From positions 46,447 through 66,908 of the forward strand of contig MU602740.1 in the NCBI GenBank assembly GCA_025201865.1: 20,462 nt of DNA. Reading direction: 5' to 3'. The notes beneath the pieces are model-generated. The model made no database searches. It was not told the origin of the DNA and saw only the letters and a program-made list of their open reading frames with translations. The position numbers and the translations under genes were made by a program. The DNA is from Ramicandelaber brevisporus. Taxonomy: Eukaryota; Kickxellomycota; Ramicandelaberales; Ramicandelaberaceae. Below are positions 1 through 10,983 of this stretch, piece after piece (position 1 is the first letter of the stretch; each line of letters opens with the position of its first letter).

Positions 1-57
1 CAGCGCCTCCACTATCCATCGAGTGGCGGACGCATGTATTCAGCGGCACCTCCTTGA
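1..57 (+). CDS. Possible C-terminal end of an upstream gene (partial)
   Basis: Frame 1 is open from the window edge and reads 18 codons to a TGA at 55-57, ending in SGGRMYSAAPP. An AATAAA lies about 48 nt after the stop, a spacing typical of a fungal 3' UTR. The fragment is too short to identify a family, and frame 3 is also open through this stretch, so the frame choice rests on the plausible ending and the nearby poly(A) signal. It could equally be non-coding. Confidence 0.28.
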   Translation, partial: QRLHYPSSGGRMYSAAPP

Positions 58-104
58 GGTCTGGATTTAAAAGGATGCATACTCCTTTTGTTTTGGTTTT
101 TTTT

Positions 105-110
105 AATAAA
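105..110 (+). terminator. Candidate poly(A) signal AATAAA
   Basis: An exact AATAAA sits in a T-rich then A-rich context about 48 nt after the TGA at 55-57. It would serve the possible upstream gene ending at 57. A chance match in AT-rich sequence is possible. Confidence 0.35.
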
Positions 111-117
111 AAAGATC

Positions 118-150
118 AAATCAAACCAAATCAAACCAAATCAAACCAAA
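118..150. repeat. Short tandem repeat, 10-bp unit TCAAACCAAA
   Basis: Three exact copies of TCAAACCAAA run from 121 to 150, with a partial copy before them. It lies in non-coding DNA between the possible upstream gene end and the Rim15-like gene. No function is suggested. Confidence 0.8.
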
Positions 151-678
151 TAAAGCAAGCGATGGAGATAAACAGGCTGCAATTAAGCCACCCCGCACCG
201 ATCCTCGCGCTGACTGTCGATACGCGCTGTGTACCACCACCATCAACACAATCAAAGCCATCAACACCATCAACACCGCCAACACCGCCAACACTGCTGG
301 TGTTGCCGCCGCCGCCATTGCTGTTCATCACACTCTCCATACTTGGAGGGGGAGTGTTGTGCAATGCCTTCTATTGAGGAGGCGGCGACGGCAAGCACAG
401 TGCACATTGTGTGCAACGGTGGTCAGTTTCCTTTTTGCCAGCCGCAATCGGAAGTGAGGAACGCTGCCTGCTGCACGTAGGCTGCTGACATGCAGAGGAA
501 GAGGCAGCGGCAGAGGCAGAGGCAGACGCAGCAGAAGCAGCAGGCACAGCAGAGGCAGCCAGCTGTGGAGCTGCCTAAAACTCCGCGCTGGCCGCTACGA
601 CGCTTTGGACGGCCTTGTGCTGTGCACGCCGGTGACCTGCCTTGCCGTGTTGCATTCTCTGGTGAGCCGAGCGGTCAT
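151..678. other. Intergenic stretch without a supported gene
   Basis: Several short frames are open here, but they translate to low-complexity His/Gln-, Pro- or Arg/Gln-rich peptides produced by CAC/CAA/CAG-type repeats, for example around 229-320 and 490-560. None has a recognisable domain. I see no tRNA or rRNA. The stretch probably holds the distal promoter of the downstream Rim15-like gene. Single stress-element-like pentamers occur nearby (AGGGG at 347-351, CCCCT at 695-699), but one copy each is not strong evidence. Confidence 0.55.
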
Positions 679-815
679 GTGCTCGCCTAGCCGCCCCCTC
701 CGAAACTCTTGACATCGGTGTTTTTTTTTTTAAACCACTGCCGCCCTCAGCCTCGCTGCATCCATCCGTTCATATACCCATCCATCCGTCCATATACTTA
801 TCTGATCTTTCATCC

Positions 816-842
816 ATCCAGCCAGCCAGCCAGCCAGCCAGC
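816..842. repeat. (GCCA)n microsatellite
   Basis: About six tandem GCCA units lie just after a CATCCATC run, in the upstream region of the Rim15-like gene. It is simple-sequence DNA with no coding role apparent. Confidence 0.85.
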
Positions 843-905
843 TTTGCCTCATTGTCGCGCGCCAACCCGCGCTACTACCATCATCGTTTCCGCGCCTCTT
901 CGACC

Positions 906-975
906 CCACTCTCTCACTCTCTCGCCCTCTCACCCTCAGTTTTGTTCGTTTAAATCCATTCTCTCTCTCTCTCTG
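906..975. repeat. CT-rich tract (CTCT/CTCACTCTC)
   Basis: Two CT-dinucleotide stretches (about 908-938 and 959-974) flank a short unique piece. A similar CTCACTCTC-rich tract occurs just upstream of the protease-like gene at 11361-11423. Such polypyrimidine tracts are common near fungal promoters. Here they may mark the core promoter or lie in the 5' leader. Confidence 0.7.
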
Positions 976-1241
976 TGAAAGCTTTCGTCGTTCACTTTCG
1001 TTTATTACACAAACGTCGCTCTCTTTTTGTTCGAATCCAGCCTATCACCAAGCGAATTGGAAGCACTGTGACGACCATTGCGACACAAGAGGGTCCAAAG
1101 CTTCGTTTTGGTCAGTACCACTCTGTATTTCGCGCTGCAGCAAGCAGTAGCAGATATCCAGTTTGATACCATACGCAACAGAGCACGCCAACTCGAGTGA
1201 ACCAACAGTCAACAGTGTCAGCCACAACTCGGCCATCAGCG

Positions 1242-1263
1242 AACCAACCAACCAACCAACCAA
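1242..1263. repeat. (AACC)n microsatellite in the leader
   Basis: Five tandem AACC units precede the pyrimidine tract at 1265-1284, within the AUG-free leader of the Rim15-like gene. Confidence 0.85.
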
Positions 1264-1317
1264 TCTCCCCTTTCCTTTTTTTTTAGTTGTTATACAAGCT
1301 GGTAGATCATCTGGAAC

Positions 1318-3501
1318 ATGGCGACAGCGCCGAAGCGCAGTCAGAAACAGCAGCAGCAGCAACAGCAGCAGCAGCGAGAGCAGCGACCGGCCATTAGCAC
1401 AGTTTCTGGAGTTGGAGTTGGAGTTGAAGTTAGAGCTGGAACTGGAGCTGGCGGTGGGACTGGAAGTGGAAGTGGAGGGAATAGCGTTGAAGGTCGTGTG
1501 ACATCTTCAGGCATCTCAAACCAACTTCGCATCTCTAGTGGTGGGAGTAGCAGCAGTTGTGGCAGTGAGCTGGCTAGTTTGTCAGCATCGCCGTCTTCTG
1601 TCCATAGTATCTCAGCAGTGACTGCTGCACCTGTAGTTGGTGGGCAATCCCCATTGTCTGCAATGTCGGCTGCATCTGGTGCATCGTCATCGTCTGCATC
1701 CAAGCCAGCTGATCGTCCATCCTCTCCACTCGCGCGTTGCAGTGTCACCACATTTGAGCCATCTTTGTCATCCGCATCTGCAGCAGCAGCTTCACAGCCA
1801 TTGAACAACTACACTCATCATCCTCCCACCTCAACTTCGTCTGGCTCAACTTCGCCGAATCCACCTGTAGTTACAATGATAAACAGCAGGCAGATTCCAA
1901 GACTGCAGTCGCCACCAGGGATGCTAATTACATCGGCATCGAATTCAGCCGTACCGTTGCAGCCGTCTCCATTGAGTATGGTCATTGATCCGCCGCCTCT
2001 GCCATCGTTCGCCGCTATGTCAGCTCAGCGGTCTCCGCGCCATCCTGCACAGCATCGTCCACAGCATCAGAATGAGTTTGGGCTGAACCTAGTGTCCCCA
2101 TTGATGCAACAGCAGCAGCAGCAGCAACAGCAACAGTCTCAGCAGCGTGCAAGAGACGATTTGCGACAGAGTGCAACAAGTTTATTCCAGAGACAGCAGA
2201 GCAATAGTGGAGTTTCTCGTATCAGCAACAGCAGTAGCAAGGGCGGAAGACACCGGCGTCATCGGACAAGTACAAGTGCAAGTACAGGTACGCAAAGTGG
2301 CGTTAGTGGAGGAGTTGGTGAATGCTCATCGGCGCCATCTGGTGAAGTCTCCCATGCTGGATCTGGTAGCTTTGTAACCAAACAGAGACGCGCACATTCA
2401 GAGACCGAAATGGATGTCACAAGCACTCGTACTTCTCGCAAGCGTCGTCAGCGAATGCGTTCATCAACAACATCATTCCATTTACCTCATGCCATGTCAG
2501 CACAATATACACAGCCAGCAACAACTTCTGCTACAACAGCAGCAGGCACAGGAACAACTCTGCTGCCTGCAAATATTCTTGGTATTCGAGTTGGTCCATC
2601 TGTGAAACCCTCTCTCTCATCTGAGGCACCCGTGACAATAGCAGCCTCAAGCACATCGACTGCACAGTCGACAGTCGCAGCTGCAGCTAATGTCAGTGCA
2701 ACGGAAGTGTGCAATATATGTGATTTGCCGATTCCTACACTATTCTTTGAACAACATGCTCGATTGTGTGCAGTCGTTCATCGAGCAGATGTCAATGTCC
2801 ATTGTGCCAATGATAGATTGATAGAATGGACAGACACTCGGAGGCGTAGTCTGCGCAGTAGAGCTGCCCGCCGCAGCACTCAATCTAGTGACCGCAGCGC
2901 ATCTTCTGCGACTCCTGCAACTCCTGTATCAGCCACGGTAATATCTACAGCTTCTTCATCAACATCGACTCCAACTGGTACTGGTGGGAGTGCAGTTCAG
3001 ACAACAGCGCCGACAGCAACAACGTCAACAGCAGCAGTAGCAGCCGAACATCCTCAAGTGCAGTTATTACGCAGTAACACAGCACGTCGTCGTAGGTCAA
3101 GCAGTGTTCGTGACCAGCAACAACAACAGCACCAGCAACACCAACACCAACAGCAGCTGCAACAACAGCTACAACAACAGGCTACTCTGCATCCAATATC
3201 AGCAACAGCCACTACACACCAATCAGAAGAATCATCCTCGGTGTCATCTACGAATGTCCCAACTCCAGTGAGCGGTGTTGGTGATCAGTTGATTGCAATT
3301 GCAGAGAAGGCTATGGCACTGACTATTGACGATGTTACAATGGCTGCATGCTGCATTATAGCTGACAACAATGATCCAACTCAGCAAGGCCAGCAGAAGA
3401 TCAATACAGAGTTCAGCCCTCGCTATAATGAGATTCTAAGCTGGCTTACTCAATATGCCACTAAAGCAGACGATGATACGACTGAAACTACAACTGAACA
3501 A

Positions 3502-3536
<35 letters not shown>

Positions 3537-6500
3537 GCAGCAGCAGGCGGTCAAGTCTAAAACAGTATCTGAGCACAGTCATGATGGTGAAGATGGATCA
3601 ACTACCACTACAGCAGTAGCGTCTGTCGCATCAGTGCCATTGCCAACTCCAGAGGATGTCAGTGAGCTCTGTATGCTAATTAAAGAGAAGGTGGATGCAT
3701 TGGTTGTTCTTCGGCAGGCATTGTACGAGTTTGACATGGCACAGACTGCATTTGACTACATGTTACAAATTCAACCACCGCTCTCCACTCTTCCTCCACA
3801 GCCACTCACGGCATCGTTAATGCCGATGCATGAAGCCATTCGAGCCAACTCTTTGCAGACTCCTCCACCTGCAATGTCGCCCATTCATCCAATGACTGTT
3901 CACAGCAGCACTGATCCAATAACAGCCTCAGCCATCAAAGCCAGAGCAATGTCTGCTTCGAATGGCGTGGAATCTCGCAGTGTTCCTTCACATACTTCAT
4001 CAATCAAAGAGCAACAGCAGCAACAACAGCAACAGCAACAACAGCAGCAGCAGATTCAGCAAGCTGAACATGGAGTAGTGTCTTCAGAAATGGCAGCAAC
4101 TCAGTTTAGTCGATTGCCTGAGATTCCTCCACTTGAGCTATTCTCGCCCGATATTCCTCGGCCAATAGCTGTCGTCTCATCTGGGATCAGCGGTATTAGC
4201 AGCGGCAGTAGTACTATACTGGCACCAACTCCGTTTCCTGCACCACCAATTCTCGTTCGCAAATCAAGCTTGAGCATTCGACGGGGATCATCCACTTCAT
4301 CGACATCGTCAGTATCGTCAACATCTAGTACAATGAGACGCCGCTCATCATTACTTGCATCTCCGCCAGGTCAGCAGGTTGCAGCAATGCGTAGACACAA
4401 CTTACCTCCAGCCATCAATGTTGCCATAAGAACACCCTCTGTTACAGTGTCTACTCCAACGTCTACTGGCTCCATTCAATTAATGCAGTCCAGCACTCCA
4501 GTTACAGGCGCAATCTCCAGCGCAATGACAGCAACAGCAGCAGGAGGAAGTGTTCCAAGCCCACTTGATGCACAGGCCGCAGCTATGGCAGCAGTGGCAG
4601 CTCAACACATGCGACGTGCTTCAACTGTTAACTTTTATTCAGCCACAGGCGAAATATCGCTGCCACTCAAGTCACCCTATGTGCAAACTGGACTCGACAT
4701 GCCATCCACTCCATGGAGCGCAGGCAGTGCTCAATCTTCATCATCAACTCTTGTGGGAAGCTACACTGGCGGTCCTCTATCTGCAACATCGGCTACATCT
4801 CTGCCGCCACGCTCTGGCTATGGATCTATTTCTGGCTCTAGTTCTGGCAGTGGAGGCGGAGGTGGAAATGCAATGAGCGGTGACTCGTCATTAACTACGC
4901 CCTCCTCAGCCATGGGTGTGGTTGGTGATCAGCGAATGCCGCCTTCCAGACGAATGTCAGTGCTGCACCAACGCAATACAAGTGCAACGGCAGCCATGAG
5001 TGCAATGCAGTCGATGCTGGCTGCCACGGCTAATGTTGGTTCAACTCCGCCTACTTCAACCGAAAACAGTTCCATCAGTTTGACTACGTGTGAACTTCCA
5101 GTCACTGCAAGCGCTGGCTCAATGTCCGCAACCAGTCTAACCAGCACTCCAACCACTTCATTCACTGAAGAGACTATGACACCAAATAAACGAGCTCGGA
5201 GATCATTCACAGTATCGATGACTGGACTGCCTGAGTGTGTCGCTCAGCCATCTTACCATCAAGCGTCGCAGCATCCACTTGGTCTCGTCACATCAACCGA
5301 TTACTCCAGTGGTGGTATACCAGCTGCATCTGCATTCACGCCTTCACTGTTTGCTGCTCAGCCAATCAGATCTCTTGATGATTATTCGTTTACTACAACT
5401 GCAACAGCAGCAGCTGCTGCTACAGTCACATCGTCACCATCATCAGGAATCGCATCAATTGCACTACCGACGTTTGCACCAGCGCCAGCACCAGTGCCCA
5501 TTGCAACTGGTACTCATTCGCGTGCATCGAGGACTCCAATGTCACCTGTTCTTAACTTTGGTCCATTGATACCTTCAGCTGTTGGTACACTATGTCCTCC
5601 ACTTTATCCTATATCTGGCTTTACTAGCAGTGGGTTCCCAGTGTCAACTACTGCTGCAACTGCTATTACTACACTGCCTGGCTTCTCTGGAACACCAGTT
5701 ATGGCCTCTCCTCTCTCAATTATGCCTCATTCTGTAATGTCAACTTCTTCTATTCTCTCAACTGGCTTGCAACCGGCTGCTACAGCTTCAATTACACCAA
5801 GCAGTGGCACAAGCAGTTTCATTTCAGCCAGTCAGCAGCCACCTGCAGCACTGTCACTTGGCAGCAGTTCGCGTGTCTCTATTGCAATTCCATCAATCAA
5901 TGATTTCCAAATTCTTAAGCCACTGTCGAAAGGCGCATATGGAACAGTATATCTCGCCAAGAAACGTTCGACAAGTGTGTATTATGCAATTAAAGTGCTG
6001 AGTAAATCCAAAATGATATCCAAAAACCTGATTCACACAGTCAGAAGCGAAAGAATGACAATGATTCACCAGGCTACACTGGACCAGGACAATCCCCATG
6101 TTGTTAAACTGGTATGGTCGTTTCAATCAAAGCACAAATTGTATCTAGTGCTGGAGTACATGAATGGAGGTGATTGTGCAGCTTTAATCAGGAACATGGG
6201 ACATTTGGATGAGAATTGGACACGCAGTTACATTGCAGAAACTGTACTGGGAATTGAGCGCATCCATAGACTGGATATTGCTCATAGAGACTTAAAGCCA
6301 GATAATCTATTAATTGGTCCAGATGGTCACATCAAGTTGGTGGATTTTGGATTAAGCAGCGTTGGATATGCAACAAGAAGAAAGCGATTGGCCAGTGAAG
6401 CAAAGAGTGTTTTGTCTAAATTAGGCAAACAAATTAAACCCAGCGCTGCTACTGCTCTGTTGCCAACTGAAGAGCAAAGTGTGTCAAAACAACAGCAGCA

Positions 6501-9500
6501 ACAGCAGCTTGACTTAGATGTCACACATGCAGCAGATACAGCCGCAGATTACGTGGCTGATATTGACGAGGAGGAGGACATGACTGATGATGACAATGAT
6601 AATAATGGCAATGGTAGTGGTACTGATGAGGAAAAGACGAGGAGATTTGTTGGTACACCTGATTACATTCCATACGAGACATTGCTTGGCGATGATTGTG
6701 GCGTATTGGGTGATTTTTGGGCTCTGGGCATCATTTGCTATGAGTTTTTGTATGGATATCCTCCATTCCATGGTGATTCACCAGAAGAAGTATTCGCTAA
6801 CATCCTAGAGAAGCCACTAGAATTCCCTGATGAGAACAATGAAGATGCCGCTAAAGTTAAAGTAGACAACGACGACGACGATGATGATGATGATGATGAT
6901 GATGAGATGAAGGTGTCAGCAGAGGCTCGTGATTTCATTCGTCGACTTCTTGATCGCAATCCAGACACTCGTCTTGGCGCGCCAAACTCGTACAATGGAC
7001 TGAGTGGCGCTGCAGCTGTCAAAGCACATCCCTTTTTGGCAAATTACATCAACTGGGACACATTATTGACTGAAGAACCTGCTTTTGTGCCTCATCCTGA
7101 CGATCCTGAAGACACAGGTTACTTTGACGCTCGTGGTGCTGAACATGAACATTTGAGCCACGATGAGACTTCGAGCACAACAAGTACAACAACAACAACT
7201 ACGACGACGACGACCACACCACCTGATGAAGACGACACTGGTTTTGGACATAATGGTGAAGACGAGGATATCCTTGGTATGCATTCTGCCTCGGATGACG
7301 ATACTGCTACAACAAGTGGAAGTGGCGCAGACTTTGCTGCGAGATTATTGAGTGAGCAGCTGCCTTTCTGGCCAGTGTCTCCAGATTACTCAGATCATCA
7401 ACAATATCATCGTCATCATCAACAACATCCCCACCCTCACTCCCACTATCAACAGCACCATGTGTTTGATGCTGATCAACGAGCACTGTCAATGTCAGAT
7501 GCATACGACGGGGACACCGAGTTGGATCATGCAGCGCCATCAACATTGATTGGGGAGGCAAGCAGTCTGCCGTCCGATTATCCATCTTTCCCACAGACAT
7601 CATCACTATCCCACCATCTGCCTCATCACAGTATTCAGCGACATCATCACCAACACCATCATCAGTTGCATCATGGTCGGCATGCATCATCGCCATTAGT
7701 TCCACGCCATGCCAGACATACTCGAACGCCTTCATCTCCATTGGCTACAACAACAACCAATACATTTGCCATACCGTCAACCACAATCGGTGTGAGCAGT
7801 GAAGACGAAGGGGAGGCCAGTGATGTGCTGCCAAGTATCCGCAGCAGCTACAGCTTCAGTCCGAGTCCAGTTCGTGGTGGTGGCCGTGGCCACAGCGTCA
7901 GTTCAATTAGCAGCAGCAGATCCCGCAGTAGAAGTAGCACAGTTAGCTCACCTAGTCTGAGTGGCAGCGGCAGCTTCAGTACTGGTGGCGGCAGTGGCGG
8001 CAGTGTGTTTGAGGGAGAGAGTGGTGGGTTAAGCAACAGTGGCAGTGCACTATTTGTTAAGCCAGCTGCAAAATGCTCAAGAGCATCATCTCTACGGAGA
8101 CAGATATCAGGCGCCGCCAGCCATGCTGATGATACTCTGACAACAGCTACAATGACAGCAGATGAAGCAAGCTCCAGACCACAACATCATTACAGATTGC
8201 ATTCAATGCCAGCCTCTCATCCCATTCAACATTCGCAGTCCTCACCGATAGCTGAGCAAATGTTGCTTGCATCCACTGGCTCAGGCTCAGGCTCAAGCAG
8301 GGCTCGATCGTTAACAACAGCAGACTCTCGCCAGCTTATTCTACCTAGCGACGACGACACTACTAGTGTGCCTACTCATCGAAAGCGTAGCGACCCTGAG
8401 CACAGTGAGCATCATCAGCATCATCTCCGTCGATTCACTCTGGCTCCACTCAATGACATGAGCCAAGAAGATTCTATGGATATCTCCCATCATTTTGATG
8501 ATGGTACTGATATCACCGAGTCGCCATCGATGAGACCCATATTAGCAACAGCAGCAACAGCAGCAGCTGGCCCTCGGTCAAGATCGATTTCATCGCTGCG
8601 TAACATTTTGGCTATAGGACAGCATCACAAACACACTGCATCGACTCCAATGTTTAACGAAAGTGATCATTTAGAGGCGAAGGCTATGACACGCGCATCG
8701 TCCCATCAATATCCACAACACTCGCCAGCTGGCCATCATCGACGACTATCGCCATTTACAAGGGAAGTGTTCCCAAGTGGTGGCGATGTTAGAATGAGAA
8801 AGCGAAGTAGCGGCAGCGGCAGCGAGCTTGGTACTCATGCAGCGCACGGTGTCGATCGTGGCAGCGGTAGCGGTAGCGGAAGTGGCTCCGGCTCCGGCTC
8901 AGGTTCTGGATCGGGATCAGGACCAGGTTCTGGCACCGGGTTCGTGCGTCGGCAGCACATGGGCAAAACTGTGTCAGCCAGCACTCCTCCGCCCCCATCT
9001 TCATCGATGAGGGCCGTTTCATCAGCCAGCGGCGCTTTGACTCCCCTGATTGCACCAGTCAGCGTGTCTCGAGTGCCAACTTCACATACCATGGGCACCA
9101 GTGGCGGTAGTTATTCTGGAACAGCCGGTGGTGTGAGTGACACGCAGTTTGGATCATTTGTGTTCCGTAACCTGCCTGCGCTTGAAAGTGCCAATGAGGC
9201 TGTTATTCGCCGGCTACGTAGCGCATCCAGTGCGTCGATTGCCTTACAAGGCGGGGCAAGCCTCAGCGAGAGCGGTGGAAGCAGCATTGGAGCAATGGCT
9301 GGTGGAGGTAACACACCGCGGCCATCAGCATCACTTTCATCGACTGCCATTATGATGCCGTTACCTCTTCAACAACAACAACAGCAACAACAGCAACTAC
9401 AACAGCAACAGCAACAAAAACTACCACCGTTGACACAGTCGCCAGTAGCTCATACACACCTTGGATTCTCTGTGCCAACTGTTGAATCAAATGCTGCCAT

Positions 9501-10983
9501 TGCTGTAAAGACATCGGTTGATACCACACCAGTAGTTGAAAAGTTGAATTCATCCAGCGAGCCACCTGGAACGATTGGCACATACTCTCTGCCGAATCTG
9601 TCGTGTGTGCCATCGTCAGAAGCGACTGATGAAACGCCACCTGACCGAGTGCTTTCATTGGCTACCAGTACCACTACAGTGGCGTCATCTGGTACTGCTG
9701 GCGCTTCGCAGCAGCCAGTATCTCTTCAACTCCCGCCTATCTCCTCACGGTTGCTTGCGCTTCCAAAGGCTGCCACTGCGCTGCCGACTCCAAATGCTGG
9801 CCCAGCAGCTATTGAGCGTGAGTTTACCTGGAAAGTTGGCAGTCCAAGTTCAACTAGTGAGTCGGTCGCATCATCAATTTCAGTTTCCACAGCTGCAACT
9901 ACAACTACAACTACAACTAAACCCACAACTACAACTACAACTAAACCCACAACTACAGCCGCAGGTATAGCCGCAACTACAGCCGCAACTACAGCCACAA
10001 CTACAGCTGTTGTGTCCGGAGCAGTTGCAGCACCAAGCTCTATCCTAGTGACCAAACCGAAGCGACCATCTTTAGGCTCTCGCTCAGCATACGTCAGCTG
10101 TGATAACATCGTGCCAATCTCTATTCAACCGCTAGTTCCCCCTGCGCTGTTGGCAGTATCTGCCTCGGTGTCTCGAGCAGCCGATATCATTCCGCCTGCA
10201 GTCGCATCAGCCGCCTCTGTTGGACCAGAGTTGCTTTTATCACGAATCAGGCACCAGCGAATACATTCATCGAAGCTGCGTGTGCTTATTTTGGATAACA
10301 ATCCCATAACATCGCTTATACTAACACGGCACCTGCAGCGTATAATTGACCACTGGAATCGCACAATTTCTGTCAGCCTTCAACTACCTCAGCAACAGCA
10401 GCAACAACAGCAGCAACAGCAGCCAAAGAGGCATCGCTCAATGGCTAAATCTTCGGCCATCAAGCTGGAATGTGTATCAGTCAGAACTGGTCCTGAAGCT
10501 ATCAAGCATGTCTTGGGTTCACCAACATTAAGCAGCAGCGGCGGCAGTTCTAGTGGAGGTGAGAAGCGTCAGCATCATAAACAACAAACTCAACAACATC
10601 ATCATCGACACTACTATGACTTGATCCTCATTGATTTAGATATTGCTGTGGGTAATGGTCTTCAGGTTGCTCAATCCATTCGTGATCACTACAACAAGCT
10701 TCAACAGCAGTCGTCATCTAGCGACGATACAGCCAGCAGTAGCCAGGGTAGTGAACAGCAGCAACAGCAGCAGCCTGGCCGCATTGTCCAAGGTCCAGTG
10801 ATTGCTGGAATGGTACTTTACGCAAATGAAATTAGTGACTTGACCTCCACTTCATCAACAGCGACGACAGCCAACGAGCAAAATGTGCCAGATGTTTTTG
10901 ATCACATTCTTGTGCGACCAATCTCCCGTGACGCCATCGATGGCATGCTTCGATTAACCGGCCTCCTTGAGACTTCTCGGTAA
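1318..10983 (+). CDS. rim15: Rim15-like AGC protein kinase with receiver domain, 3221 aa
   Basis: Likely orthologue of Rim15/Cek1, fungal Greatwall/MAST-type kinases that act downstream of TORC1 and PKA to promote quiescence and stress survival. A C2HC finger (C465, C468, H480, C484) is followed by conserved segments near 690-840. The kinase spans about 1529-1945: loop SKGAYG (1537-1542, Ser for the first Gly, as in this family), K1559, HRDLKPDN with D1658, DFG with D1676. An insert of about 92 residues (1683-1774) precedes FVGTPDYIPYE. An 11-Asp run (1852-1862) interrupts the C-lobe, and the AGC tail ends in GYFDARG. A receiver domain (about 2986-3215) keeps D2993 and putative phosphoacceptor D3106, but has Y3168 and R3200 where Thr/Ser and Lys are usual. 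No PAS domain is recognisable. The rest is Q-, S-, T- and A-rich, making it far longer than yeast Rim15 (about 1770 aa). The start has A at -3, G at +4 and an in-frame TAG at 1303-1305. No intron is seen. Confidence 0.93.
3499..3547 (+). repeat. Polyglutamine tract in the Rim15-like protein
   Basis: A run of about 16-17 Gln codons, mixed CAA and CAG. Other Gln runs in the same CDS lie near 1347-1376, 2106-2137, 3115-3180, 4011-4053, 9368-9418 and 10390-10422. They fall outside the kinase core; one of them (10390-10422) sits in a loop of the receiver domain. Confidence 0.9.
8854..8940 (+). repeat. Gly-Ser dipeptide repeat in the Rim15-like protein
   Basis: From about residue 2515 the protein alternates Gly and Ser for some 25 residues. 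The DNA is not a clean microsatellite: Ser is written with all six codons (AGC, AGT, TCC, TCA, TCT, TCG) and Gly codons vary too. The tract joins low-complexity linkers between the kinase and receiver domains. Confidence 0.85.
9898..10008 (+). repeat. Thr-rich minisatellite with two identical 24-bp units
   Basis: Positions 9901-9924 and 9925-9948 are identical 24-bp units encoding TTTTTTKP. Degenerate ACAACTACAGCC-type units follow. It lies in the linker before the receiver domain of the Rim15-like protein. The perfect copies point to recent slippage or unequal exchange. Confidence 0.9.

Larger units (their letters stand above)
679..1317 (+). promoter_or_regulatory. AUG-free leader/promoter region of the Rim15-like gene
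   Basis: From 679 to 1317 the plus strand contains no ATG; about ten would be expected by chance at this length, while CAT (ATG on the other strand) is common. The next ATG is the Rim15-like start at 1318. This fits a long 5' leader from which upstream AUGs have been removed. A pyrimidine tract ending in AG (about 1265-1286) lies 32 nt before the start and could be a 3' splice site of a leader intron. The transcription start cannot be placed from sequence. Confidence 0.5.

Noticed and set aside
229-690. His/Gln- and Arg/Gln-rich short frames upstream of the kinase gene
   Set aside because: They come from CAC, CAA and CAG-type simple repeats, with no conserved motif or gene-like composition.
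1029-1050. tRNA-like B-box (GTTCGAATCC) followed by a CCA
   Set aside because: The flanks do not form a T-stem, and no acceptor stem or A-box is found upstream.
1341-10531. Many antisense and shifted frames over the Rim15-like gene, such as Cys-, Val- or Ser-rich peptides
   Set aside because: They are mirror readings of Gln, Thr and Ser codon repeats, with no domain or promoter support.
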